NCBI GenBank assembly: GCA_001898645.1
Contig: MKUQ01000039.1
Location: forward strand, 19,566-83,565
Direction: 5' to 3'
From: Burkholderiales bacterium 70-64
GTDB taxonomy: Bacteria; Pseudomonadota; Gammaproteobacteria; Burkholderiales; Burkholderiaceae_E
Length of the DNA: 64,000 nucleotides
Each line of letters begins with the position of its first letter. Positions within the stretch are counted from its first letter, which is position 1. Positions 1 to 7,673 of this stretch are shown here, piece by piece. The notes under the pieces were generated by a model, which was not told where the DNA came from, made no database searches, and was given only the letters and a program-made list of their open reading frames with translations. A program made the position numbers and the translations under genes.

Positions 1-1392
1 CTCGCGATCGCTGTCGAACCTCAGCGACAGGCCGAGCCGCTGGCAGGCCGTGACGAGGAGCTCGCGCACCGAGCGCGCCTCGTAGAAGCCGGGCTGGAAG
101 CGCACGCTCAGCCTGCCTTCGCGGAACTCGACGCTGGCCAGCGAATCGGTCGCCTGGCCGCCCAGGGCCTGCGCGAAGCGCGACAGCAGCGGTACGAAAT
201 CCTCGGGGCCGGCCTGGCCCGCGCTGGTGCGCAGGCCGGCCACCTGGCGGCGCATCTGCAGCAGCGGGTCGACCAGCACCTGCGGACCCGGGAAGGTCTG
301 ACGATAGCGGCGCTCGATCTGCGTCTTCAACTGGTCGCGCTCCTGCACCAGCATGCCCCAGTGCAGGTTCAGCCCGAGCAGCGCCACTGCCACGCTGGCC
401 GCAGCCAGCGCGCCGGGCAGGCGCCAGGCGCGCCAGTCGAAATCGGCCAGCCAGCGCTGCGCGGCGCTGCCGCGGCGCGCCGCCAGCAGGTCGAGCGGCG
501 CCGGCAGCGGAAAGGGCAGCGCACGGATGTCGGCCTCGAAGCCCGCACGCGCCGCGGCCTTGAGCACCGGCGCCTGCCATGAGGCATCCTCGACGAACAC
601 CGCGAGGCGGCGGCGCAGGCGCGGCGGTTCGGCGGGCAGTTCGCGCGCGGCCAGCCCGGTGACCGCGCCGGCGTCGGTCTCGAGTGCCGGTGCCGGCGAC
701 GGTGCCTGGACCAGCTCGGCCGGCGCCGGCAGCTCGCCGGCGTTGGCCATCAGCGCGACGAGCGCCTCGAGCCGCGCCTGCGGATCGGCCGAGGCTCCCC
801 AGCCGATGCCGTCGAGCAGGCCGCTGCGCAGCACCAGGCCGTCGTTGATGCAGGCGAGCGCGGTGTGATCGGGGCCGACCGGCAGGGCGAGCTGCGCCGG
901 CCAGGCCGCCTGCACGCGCACGCCGCGCCGCTCGAAGGCGCCGACCACGAACTCCAGCCAGGCGCGGTCGATGGCCGCCACCAGGCGCCGGCCGTCGCCG
1001 CCCGTGCGGGGGCCGAGCGCGAACGCGCAGCCGTGCGCGTCCTGCAGCAGGAGGTCCTCGACGACGTTGGGCAGCGCCTGCTGCAGGCGCACCCCCGACA
1101 GCGGCGGCACGACGGCCTGCAGCAGGTTCACGTCGCGCGCATCGAAGATCAGCGTGGCGCTCTTGAGCGCCGGCAGGGCGTCGAGGCTGACGCGCACGTA
1201 ACGCGCGGTGCTCGCGCTGCCGAACACGGTCACCGGCACGCCGCCCGGATTGGCGCCCCCGCCGACCTTCTCGGAGACCGCCAGGGGCAGCATGGCGAGC
1301 AGCGCCGGCTCGGTCGCAAAGGCCCGCTCGCCGATCGCGCGCGGCGGCACCCAGACGATCGCCTGGCCTTTCCTCAGTACCTGTGCTGCCAT
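1..1392 (-). CDS. gspL: Type II secretion system platform protein GspL (3' end cut by window edge)
   Basis: GspL is the bitopic inner-membrane protein that couples the GspE ATPase to the periplasmic pseudopilus. Reading leftward from an ATG at 1392, the frame stays open to the window edge (about 463 codons). It shows a long cytoplasmic actin-like domain, one hydrophobic segment near residues 322-340 (GALAAASVAVALLG), then a periplasmic domain with a coiled-coil start and a C-terminal ferredoxin-like part, the usual GspL layout. The start overlaps the end of gspK by 19 nt. Position after gspG-H-I-J-K is the standard order. The stop codon and the expected gspM lie outside the window. Confidence 0.85.
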   Translation of the reverse strand, partial: MAAQVLRKGQAIVWVPPRAIGERAFATEPALLAMLPLAVSEKVGGGANPGGVPVTVFGSASTARYVRVSLDALPALKSATLIFDARDVNLLQAVVPPLSGVRLQQALPNVVEDLLLQDAHGCAFALGPRTGGDGRRLVAAIDRAWLEFVVGAFERRGVRVQAAWPAQLALPVGPDHTALACINDGLVLRSGLLDGIGWGASADPQARLEALVALMANAGELPAPAELVQAPSPAPALETDAGAVTGLAARELPAEPPRLRRRLAVFVEDASWQAPVLKAAARAGFEADIRALPFPLPAPLDLLAARRGSAAQRWLADFDWRAWRLPGALAAASVAVALLGLNLHWGMLVQERDQLKTQIERRYRQTFPGPQVLVDPLLQMRRQVAGLRTSAGQAGPEDFVPLLSRFAQALGGQATDSLASVEFREGRLSVRFQPGFYEARSVRELLVTACQRLGLSLRFDSDRE

Positions 1393-2408
1393 ATGAGTTC
1401 CACGCGATTGGGCCCGCGATACAGCAGGGCTTCGCTGTGCGATTCGACCCGGTCGAAGCGTATCATCCCCTTCACGAAGAAGAAGTCCGACCCGACGGAC
1501 AGCAGATTGGCCGGAAGCGCGGGCGTACCGTCGAAGCGCGAACGGGCAACGTCGAGGCTGGCGAAGAAGGTCCGCTGACGTGCGCCCTCGACGAACCGAC
1601 GGGCGGCCTGCAGGTCGATCGACCCGATGGCGGCCGCCAGCACCTCCGCCGGCGCCGTATTCACGTTGATGCGGGTGTTCTCGGTGGCGATCTCCACCGT
1701 GCCGGTGCGCACCCGCTTGGGCAGGAACGCGACGTACGGCTCGAGCAGCGCGATGGTCGCCTCGTCGAACCCCGGCACGGTGCGCAGGTCGGCCAGCTTG
1801 AGCAGCGGCAGCGCCGAGGCCGGCGCGCGCCGGCCGTCGACGAGCGGCGGATAGGCCTGCTGCAGCCTCGCCTGCAGCCGCGCGGCCAGGCTCTCGGGCC
1901 GCCCCAGGATGGCGAGCAGGCGCTCGAACACCTCGCGATGCGCGCCCGAGGGCAGGCCGTCGAGCACCAGGTTGTTCAGGTTCAGGCGCGCCTGCGCATC
2001 GAAGATCTGTCCGGCCAGCCGCGCGTCGTTGGCGCTGTCGGCCAGGCGCGCTCCGCCGGTCACCGTCTCGTCGAGCACCGTCTCGGCCACCGGCGTGGCC
2101 CACAGCTCGGCCAGGTGATCGACGGCGCCGGTGCTGGCCTGGTCGACCCGCAGCACCACCGACGCCCAGTCGAGCACCGCGGTCTCGATCCAGCGCACCT
2201 GGGCCAGCGCCAGGCGGTTCTCGACCGAGCGCACGGTGACGTGCTCGCGCCAGAACAGGCCGCTGACGATCAGCGTGGCCAGCGTGATCACCAGCAGCAC
2301 GCTGATGATCGCCACGCCGGCCTGGCGCACGCCGCGGCACGCACCGCGCCGCGCTCCGCGCATCACGGGCGCCCTCCGCACCCCCTTGCCGGCCGCTCGC
2401 GCACCCAT
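1374..2408 (-). CDS. gspK: Type II secretion minor pseudopilin GspK
   Basis: GspK caps the pseudopilus tip together with GspI and GspJ. The 344-residue product has a basic leader, then GVAIISVLLVITLATLIVSG, a prepilin-like hydrophobic helix cleaved after the Gly; GspK members typically lack the Glu5 of other pseudopilins and none is seen here. The large periplasmic domain includes INVNTAPAEVLAA, the helix-hairpin-helix-like signature of GspK. The ATG at 2408 lies 2 nt from the gspJ stop; an internal ATG at 2363 would give a shorter leader and is also reasonable. Confidence 0.9.
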   Translation of the reverse strand: MGARAAGKGVRRAPVMRGARRGACRGVRQAGVAIISVLLVITLATLIVSGLFWREHVTVRSVENRLALAQVRWIETAVLDWASVVLRVDQASTGAVDHLAELWATPVAETVLDETVTGGARLADSANDARLAGQIFDAQARLNLNNLVLDGLPSGAHREVFERLLAILGRPESLAARLQARLQQAYPPLVDGRRAPASALPLLKLADLRTVPGFDEATIALLEPYVAFLPKRVRTGTVEIATENTRINVNTAPAEVLAAAIGSIDLQAARRFVEGARQRTFFASLDVARSRFDGTPALPANLLSVGSDFFFVKGMIRFDRVESHSEALLYRGPNRVELIWQHRY

Positions 2409-2410
2409 GG

Positions 2411-3160
2411 TCAGTCGGCCACCGCGAACACCCGCACCACGCGCTCGCCGCGATGCACGAGCGTCAGCTCGACGCCGGTGATCGGCGGCAGGCCCTGGGC
2501 GGCCGACACCGTGCCGGCAGAGGCCGACCCGCCCTGCGTCGACCCGGTCTGTGCCGATCCGGCCGGTGTCGAACCGCCCTGCCCCGAGCCGGCGGACACC
2601 GAGACCGACGGCTGCGCCAACATGGCCGGTGCCAGCGCGCTCGCCGGCAGCCAGCCGCGGCCCTGCACCCAGCCGCGGAACTGCACCGCCTGCACGTCGC
2701 GCAGCAGCGGCTGCCAGGTGAACGGCACCGCCGGCACCTGGCGCTCCCCGTCGGGCGAAGGCGCCGCCCACAGGCTGAAGCCGCGCTCGAACACGCCCTC
2801 GTGCAGCCGGTACATCACGCGCTGCACCTGCACCGCATCGGCGCCGCGCGTCTCGCGCAGCAGGCCCAGGGCAGGAGGCTCGCGGTCGGTGCCGATCGAG
2901 AACGCGATCGCCGGCTCGGGCAGGCCGAGCAGCCGGATCGGCCACGAACGGCGCAGGTCTTCTTCCATCTGCGTCAGCGTCACCGTCATCGCGCGCAGGT
3001 CGTCGGACGCCGACACGATGCGGTCGCGGCCGCGCAGCACCGAATCCATGCCGCGCCAGCTGAGCACCGCCAGCACCGACAGCAGCGCCGCAGCGACCAG
3101 CAGCTCGAGCAGGGTGAAGCCGCGCGAGCGGCGGCGCACCGGGCGGCCGCACGCCCTCAC
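2411..3160 (-). CDS. gspJ: Type II secretion minor pseudopilin GspJ
   Basis: Minor pseudopilin of the GspI-J-K tip complex. The GTG at 3160 overlaps the TGA of gspI (GTGA), which fixes the start and suggests translational coupling. The product (249 residues) has the prepilin motif RGFTLLELLVAAALLSVLAV with Glu5 after the cleavage Gly, then a pseudopilin body. Near residues 190-215 there is a low-complexity Gly/Ser/Thr stretch (repeats such as GSAQTGSTQGGS) not expected in GspJ and probably a disordered insertion before the C-terminal strand. Confidence 0.9.
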   Translation of the reverse strand: MRACGRPVRRRSRGFTLLELLVAAALLSVLAVLSWRGMDSVLRGRDRIVSASDDLRAMTVTLTQMEEDLRRSWPIRLLGLPEPAIAFSIGTDREPPALGLLRETRGADAVQVQRVMYRLHEGVFERGFSLWAAPSPDGERQVPAVPFTWQPLLRDVQAVQFRGWVQGRGWLPASALAPAMLAQPSVSVSAGSGQGGSTPAGSAQTGSTQGGSASAGTVSAAQGLPPITGVELTLVHRGERVVRVFAVAD

Positions 3161-3534
3161 GGCAGCCTCGTCGAGAACCCGACCAGGCGCGCCAGCCGGA
3201 AGCTGCCGTCCTCGGTGTAGACCGCCACCTCGACCCGGCGGAACAGCGGGTTGGGGGTCGGGTACACATCTTCGCGGCACACCAGCACCACGGCGGCCTG
3301 GCTGCAGTCGTACTGCCGCCGCCCGAGGTTGGGCCACTCGCGCGCGATGCGGATCTGCGCCAGGCGGTTCTCGGCGCTCCATTGCGCGAGCGTGCGGCTG
3401 CGCAGCTCGGCGCTTCCGACGGCCAGCGAGCCGGTGGCACGGATCGCCGCCATCAGCGCCACCGCCGCGATCGTCATCGCGACCAGCACCTCGATCAGGG
3501 TGAAGCCGCGGCCGGATTTCCGGCGGCACCGCAT
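3157..3534 (-). CDS. gspI: Type II secretion minor pseudopilin GspI
   Basis: Short pseudopilin (125 residues), the usual size of GspI. The leader MRCRRKSGRG is followed by FTLIEVLVAMTIAAVALMA, a class III prepilin cleavage site with Glu5 and a hydrophobic N-terminal helix. The C-terminal part holds ENRLAQIRIAREWPNLG, typical of GspI. ATG at 3534 overlaps the gspH stop (ATGA), and its stop overlaps the gspJ start, so G-H-I-J-K-L are translated as one tightly packed block. Confidence 0.92.
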   Translation of the reverse strand: MRCRRKSGRGFTLIEVLVAMTIAAVALMAAIRATGSLAVGSAELRSRTLAQWSAENRLAQIRIAREWPNLGRRQYDCSQAAVVLVCREDVYPTPNPLFRRVEVAVYTEDGSFRLARLVGFSTRLP

Positions 3535-4055
3535 CAGCGGACCTCGAAGGCCCCGAGCCCGTTGGCCACGATGGTCGCGCTCGCCGCATCGCGTCGCAGC
3601 TGCAGCACGAACGGCGCATCGACCTGGTCGCGGCCGAACTCGATCTCGCTGCGGCCGTCGGCGCGCTCGACGCGCACCCGCGTCGGCTGCATCCACGGCC
3701 GCTCGCGCAGGTCGCGGTCGTCGGCGAGCGGCCGCCAGCGGCGCTCGCGCCAGATGAAGAACGCATAGCGATCGGCATCGGCCTCGAAGCGGATCGGCGC
3801 GCCGCGCACCTGCGCCTCTTCGCGCGCGAGCGAGAGCAGCTGCGCCAGCCGTTCGGCCTCGAAGCGCAGGCCGCGATCGAAGCCGCCGATCGACAGCGAC
3901 ACGATGCCGATCAGCACGCCGGCGATCACCATCGCCACCAGCAGCTCGAGCAGCGTGAAGCCGGCCTGCCCGTCCGCCCGGCGCTCGCCGGCGCGCGCGC
4001 GCGGCGATCTCAGGACATGGGGCGGAACCGGCGCGACGGACTCGGGCCTGTTCAC
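3534..4055 (-). CDS. gspH: Type II secretion pseudopilin GspH
   Basis: GspH-type minor pseudopilin, 173 residues. An unusually long leader of about 31 residues precedes GFTLLELLVAMVIAGVLIGI, which carries the prepilin peptidase site and Glu5. The body has the GspH/FimT-like pattern of many Arg/Asp residues around a beta sheet. An in-frame start closer to the cleavage site is not evident as ATG, so the long leader may be real or a later GTG/TTG may be used. Lies 7 nt downstream of gspG. Confidence 0.88.
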   Translation of the reverse strand: MNRPESVAPVPPHVLRSPRARAGERRADGQAGFTLLELLVAMVIAGVLIGIVSLSIGGFDRGLRFEAERLAQLLSLAREEAQVRGAPIRFEADADRYAFFIWRERRWRPLADDRDLRERPWMQPTRVRVERADGRSEIEFGRDQVDAPFVLQLRRDAASATIVANGLGAFEVR

Positions 4056-4062
4056 ACCGTCT

Positions 4063-4515
4063 TTACCGGTTCAGCGACCAGTTGCCGATGTCGGCAGCGA
4101 CGCCCTCGCCTCCCGGCTGGCCGTCGGCACCGAGGCTGAAGACGTCGATCTCGCCGCGCACGCCGGGATTCAGGTACTGGTACGGCCTGCCCCAGGGATC
4201 GACCGGCGCCTCCTTCAGGTAGGCCTTCCAGTTCGGCGGCACCGGCTCCATCGTGGGACGCTGCGCCAGCGCGACGAGTCCCTGCTCGGTGGTCGGATAG
4301 CGCTGGTTGTCGAGCCGATAGAGATCGAGCGCCTGCAGGATCTGCGCGACCTCGGTCTGTGCCGCCTTGGCCCGCGCCTCGTCGGGCTTGCTCATGATCC
4401 GCGGCACCGCGATCGCCGCCAGCACCCCGAGGATCACGATGACCACCATGATCTCGATCAGCGTGAAGCCGCGCTCGGCCGTCCGCGGCCTTCGATCGCC
4501 CGACGAACGGTGCAT
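4063..4515 (-). CDS. gspG: Type II secretion major pseudopilin GspG
   Basis: Major subunit of the pseudopilus. The 150-residue product has a short basic leader, the prepilin motif RGFTLIEIMVVIVILGVLAA, the conserved YRLDNQRYPTTEQGL segment and the C-terminal PWGRPYQYLNPG and SLGADGQPGGEG motifs that include the calcium-binding loop of GspG. It is the first gene of the leftward block G-H-I-J-K-L and faces the gspC-like gene across 75 bp, so the promoters of both must lie between 4516 and 4590. Confidence 0.96.
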   Translation of the reverse strand: MHRSSGDRRPRTAERGFTLIEIMVVIVILGVLAAIAVPRIMSKPDEARAKAAQTEVAQILQALDLYRLDNQRYPTTEQGLVALAQRPTMEPVPPNWKAYLKEAPVDPWGRPYQYLNPGVRGEIDVFSLGADGQPGGEGVAADIGNWSLNR

Positions 4516-4590
4516 CGACTCTCCGGAGTGTTTCGTAACGAGGTCGGGCTATCATAGCAGTGGAATTTTTCACCCTCTCCCCACTCTCCG

Positions 4591-5361
4591 ATGCGCCTCA
4601 AACGGACGGTCGCCACGCGCCGATGGGCGTCCTCTCTCGTTGCGCTCGCGCTATCCGGCGTGCTCGGCGCCACGATCGCCTGGTGGGCGCTGCAGCTGTT
4701 CGCGCCCCCGATCGCGATCGCGCCGCCCGGCTCGCTCGCCGACCAGCACGGCGCGCCCGACCTCACGGCATCGGCGCGCCTGTTCGGCGAGCCCGTCGGC
4801 ACGCGTACCGCGTCCGCGCCGGCCGCCATGGCCAACATCCAGGTGCTGGGCGTCGCCGCCAGCACGATGCGCGGCAGCGCCGTCATCGCGGTCGACGGCA
4901 AGCCCGCGCGGGCGTACATGGTCGGCGACGCGGTCACCACCGACGCGCGGCTGATCGAAGTGCGCGCCGACCGCGCGATCGTCGAGCAGCGCGGCGCCCG
5001 CGTCGAGCTGGTCGCGCCGCAGCGCCCCAGCGTCGACGTCCTCTGGAGCGGCCCGGCGCAGCACGACCGCGCCGAGGCGGCGCGTCCGCCGGTGCCGGCG
5101 GCGGCGGCTCCGGCCGCCGCCGCTCCCGCGGCCCCCGCGCCGTCCTTCGGCGGAGCGCGCGCCAGCGGCGGCGTGCCGCCCGGTGCGGTCCCGCCCGCCC
5201 CAGCAACGCCGCTCGGCAGCGCGCCCGTCACCGGCGCATCTCTTGCCGGCGCACCTGTCGCCGGCGCGCCCACCGCCGGGCAGCCTCCCATGGGGCAGCC
5301 CGGCGCACCGGCCGAGACGCCCCCCGAGGGCGAAGCCGCCCCGGCGGCCGGCGGCTCCTGA
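4591..5361 (+). CDS. gspC: GspC-like type II secretion inner-membrane protein without PDZ domain
   Basis: Probable GspC, the clamp protein linking the inner-membrane platform to the GspD secretin. The 256-residue product starts with a basic stretch and one transmembrane helix (residues about 15-34), followed by a periplasmic homology-region domain (about 65-150; [30 protein letters not shown]) as in GspC/PulC. In place of the PDZ or coiled-coil end it has a long Ala/Pro/Gly tail (about 165-256) with loose [12 protein letters not shown] repeats. It is divergent from gspG. The call rests on the homology region and context. Confidence 0.75.
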   Translation: MRLKRTVATRRWASSLVALALSGVLGATIAWWALQLFAPPIAIAPPGSLADQHGAPDLTASARLFGEPVGTRTASAPAAMANIQVLGVAASTMRGSAVIAVDGKPARAYMVGDAVTTDARLIEVRADRAIVEQRGARVELVAPQRPSVDVLWSGPAQHDRAEAARPPVPAAAAPAAAAPAAPAPSFGGARASGGVPPGAVPPAPATPLGSAPVTGASLAGAPVAGAPTAGQPPMGQPGAPAETPPEGEAAPAAGGS

Positions 5362-5413
5362 GGCATCCGCCCCGCCGCAGCCCCTGCCGCGCACGGCCTG
5401 CCCGAAGCCCGCC

Positions 5414-5419
5414 TACAAT
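5414..5419 (+). promoter_or_regulatory. Candidate -10 element (TACAAT) of thyA
   Basis: TACAAT lies 24 nt before the thyA ATG in an otherwise GC-only stretch. No good -35 hexamer is visible 17 nt upstream. The same TACAAT hexamer precedes dfrA at 40070-40075, so both folate-cycle genes have a similar housekeeping-type core promoter. Confidence 0.5.
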
Positions 5420-5443
5420 GACGGGCCGCAACGAGCCCACGAC

Positions 5444-6238
5444 ATGAAGCAGTACCTCGACCTGCTGGACCGGATCCTGCGCGAAGGCGTCGACCGCCCC
5501 GACCGCACGGGCATCGGCACGCGCGCGGTGTTCGGGCACCAGATGCGCTTCGACCTCGCCGAAGGCTTTCCGCTCGTCACCACCAAGAAGCTGCACGTGC
5601 GTTCCATCGTCCACGAGCTGCTGTGGTTCCTGAAAGGCGACACCAACGTGCGCTACCTGCAGGAACGGAAGGTCAGCATCTGGGACGAATGGGCCGACGA
5701 GAACGGCGACCTCGGCCCGATCTACGGCAAGCAGTGGCGCGACTGGGCCACCGCCGACGGCCGGCACGTCGACCAGATCGCGCAACTGGTGCGGCTGATC
5801 CGCGAGGAGCCGGAATCGCGGCGCCAGGTGGTGAACGCCTGGAACGTCGGCGACCTGCCCGCGATGCGCCTGGCGCCCTGCCACTGCCTGTTCCAGACCG
5901 CGGTCATCGGCGGCCGGCTGCACCTGCAGCTCTACCAGCGCTCGTGCGACGTGTTCCTCGGCGTGCCGTTCAACATCGCCAGCTATGCGCTGCTGCTGGC
6001 GATGCTGGCGCACCAGTGCGACCTGGAGCCGGGCGAGTTCGTCTGGACCGGCGGCGACGTGCACCTCTACCGCAACCACCTCGAGCAGGCGCGCCTGCAG
6101 CGCGAGCGCACGCCACTGCCCCTGCCGCGCCTGGCCATCCTGCGCAAGCCCGATTCGATCGACGGCTACGCGTACGAGGATTTCCGCTTCGACGACTATC
6201 GCGCGCACCCGCACATCGCCGCCCCGGTAGCCGTCTGA
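5444..6238 (+). CDS. thyA: Thymidylate synthase
   Basis: Converts dUMP plus methylenetetrahydrofolate to dTMP and dihydrofolate in the cytoplasm. The 264-residue length equals the classic ThyA. Visible motifs are [19 protein letters not shown] near the N-terminus, the active site LAPCHCLFQ with the nucleophilic Cys, the dUMP-binding [18 protein letters not shown] and the C-terminal [10 protein letters not shown]. The frame is open further upstream, but only the ATG at 5444 gives the family N-terminus MKQYLDLL. The dihydrofolate reductase that recycles its product is encoded at 40139-40696. Confidence 0.98.
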   Translation: MKQYLDLLDRILREGVDRPDRTGIGTRAVFGHQMRFDLAEGFPLVTTKKLHVRSIVHELLWFLKGDTNVRYLQERKVSIWDEWADENGDLGPIYGKQWRDWATADGRHVDQIAQLVRLIREEPESRRQVVNAWNVGDLPAMRLAPCHCLFQTAVIGGRLHLQLYQRSCDVFLGVPFNIASYALLLAMLAHQCDLEPGEFVWTGGDVHLYRNHLEQARLQRERTPLPLPRLAILRKPDSIDGYAYEDFRFDDYRAHPHIAAPVAV

Positions 6239-6258
6239 ACGCGTGAATGAACCTGCTG

Positions 6259-6298
6259 CGCGACCTCGGGCCGCTCGCTACGGTTCCTTCACACGTTC
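6259..6298 (+). repeat. Solitary 40-bp half of a dispersed palindromic element
   Basis: These 40 bases are identical to the reverse complement of 28041-28080 (left arm of the long inverted repeat there) and match its right arm at 38 of 40 positions. Here the arm stands alone between convergent thyA and the Rrf2 gene. It contains CTCGCTACGGTTCC and resembles a REP-like or miniature-element end more than a terminator. Confidence 0.75.
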
Positions 6299-6317
6299 CG
6301 AGGTTCCATGGTTCGCT

Positions 6318-6866
6318 TCATGTCTCGGGGACGACGACGCGGCGCGCCGGTGCCGGCGTGCCGGCCGGCTTGCGAGGCCGGCGTCCGCGGCGCGGCGGAG
6401 CGGCTTCGGTCGGCGCCGAAGCCGGCGCGACCTCGGCGCGGGAGCCGCCCGCGCTCTCGCGCTGGCGCTCGATCAGGCGCAGCATGGTGGCCAGCGTGAT
6501 CGAGCCCAGCGTCGCCTTGGCGATCTCGTCGATCTCGTAGAGCACGGCGCCCAGCCCCATGCCCACCGGCGTGAGCTCGCTCGGCTCGCGCCGTTCGGCC
6601 GGCGGGGTGGAGAAATCCTCGAACAGCTGGATGACGTCCATCAGCGTGATGCGGCGCGCATTGCCGGCGAAGCGGTAGCCGCCGCCGACGCCGCGCACCG
6701 ACTCCACGAAGCCCGAGCGCGCGAGCTCGGAGAGCACCTTGGCGAGATGGTGCGGCGAGACGTCGTACTTGGCGGCGATCTCGGCGGCCGGGATATGGCG
6801 CTCCGGGTCGGCCGCGAACTCGATGACGCTGTAGAGCGCCAGGGAAGTATTCTTCTGCAGCCTCAT
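6318..6866 (-). CDS. Rrf2-family transcriptional regulator, BadM-like
   Basis: DNA-binding regulator with the typical Rrf2 N-terminus MRLQKNTSLALYSVIEFAA, a winged helix (VSPHHLAKVLSELARSGFVES) and the wing RGVGGGYRFA. The 182-residue product contains no cysteine at all, so it cannot ligate an Fe-S cluster as IscR, NsrR or RirA do. The C-terminal 45 residues are Ala/Pro/Arg-rich and probably disordered. ATG 6866 was preferred over an in-frame GTG at 6875. A GNAT gene ends 15 nt upstream on the same strand. In Rhodopseudomonas palustris, BadM (Rrf2 family) represses the benzoyl-CoA reductase operon; by family and context this gene is a candidate for that role. Confidence 0.85.
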   Translation of the reverse strand: MRLQKNTSLALYSVIEFAADPERHIPAAEIAAKYDVSPHHLAKVLSELARSGFVESVRGVGGGYRFAGNARRITLMDVIQLFEDFSTPPAERREPSELTPVGMGLGAVLYEIDEIAKATLGSITLATMLRLIERQRESAGGSRAEVAPASAPTEAAPPRRGRRPRKPAGTPAPARRVVVPET

Positions 6867-6881
6867 CGCGCCCACCCGCGG

Positions 6882-7418
6882 TCATGCATCAAGATCCATC
6901 TCCAGCGGAATGAAGGGGCCGGTGGTCATGCCCTGGCTGCGGAAGAAGGACAGGATCAGCGTATTGTCGCGCGCCAGGATGGTACGCAGCTTGCGCACGC
7001 CCGAGCGCCGGAAGCCCGCGCTCAGCGCCTGCAGCATGCGCGTGGCGATGCCTCCGAGCCGGCTCTGCGGATCGACGTTGATCGCGAACACCCAGCCGCA
7101 CGGCGGCTCGCCGAATTCCCAGTCGCGCACCTCGCCGATGACGAAGCCGACCACCCGTCCCTCGACCTCGGCGACCAGGAAATGACGCTCCGGCCGATCG
7201 CCGCTGCCGTAGCGGCGAAAGATCGAGCGCCAGTAGGTGCGCTTCTCGAGGCCGGTCACGATGGCATCGATCTCGATCACCGGATCGAGGTCGCTGCGCC
7301 GCACCTGTCGCACCTGCACCGGCGATGTCGCGTCATCGTCGGCCGCCGCCCGCGCGGCGGCGCCACGGCGCCGCGCCGCGCCGGCAGCGGTGTTCGCCGG
7401 AGGACTGGCCCTGGTCAT
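6882..7418 (-). CDS. GNAT-family N-acetyltransferase, BadL-like candidate
   Basis: A 178-residue protein with a disordered Ala/Arg-rich N-terminus (about 1-30) and one GNAT fold (about 35-175). The acetyl-CoA-binding motif A is seen as INVDPQSRLGGIATRML, a slightly degenerate Q/RxxGxG/A loop. It shares the opening pattern DLDPVIEID with both halves of the tandem GNAT at 20559-21572. It is the first gene of a two-gene unit with the Rrf2 regulator. In R. palustris the GNAT BadL makes acetamidobenzoates that relieve BadM repression; substrate here is inference. A FNR-type box sits only 16 bp upstream of the start. Confidence 0.8.
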   Translation of the reverse strand: MTRASPPANTAAGAARRRGAAARAAADDDATSPVQVRQVRRSDLDPVIEIDAIVTGLEKRTYWRSIFRRYGSGDRPERHFLVAEVEGRVVGFVIGEVRDWEFGEPPCGWVFAINVDPQSRLGGIATRMLQALSAGFRRSGVRKLRTILARDNTLILSFFRSQGMTTGPFIPLEMDLDA

Positions 7419-7433
7419 CGGTACCCCGAAAGT

Positions 7434-7447
7434 CTGATATAGATCAA
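7434..7447. promoter_or_regulatory. FNR/Anr-type box between the GNAT and transporter genes
   Basis: CTGATATAGATCAA matches TTGAT-N4-ATCAA at nine of ten defined positions. To its right, 24 nt on, is GAATAG (7472-7477), the same hexamer at the same distance as beside the FNR box at 36283-36296, suggesting an anaerobically activated promoter for the rightward operon starting at 7674. On the other strand the box lies immediately before the GNAT start, where a bound regulator would be expected to block rather than activate. Confidence 0.6.
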
Positions 7448-7673
7448 TTTAATACCTGCATCGGACTACCAGAATAGAGTTCAGCGGCCGCTCTGTAAAC
7501 TATCAAGCCGCGTCACGCCGCAGGTGCAGATGCATGAGGGGTTACCCGAACTGGCCGACGGCGAAGCGAGTCCCGAAAATTCACCCTGCCCGTGCGTGCG
7601 CACGCGTTCGTGTGAGCCCGGTCCGCGTCATCGCGGTCGCGTCATGTTCGACAACAATCAGGAGAAGACCCCC

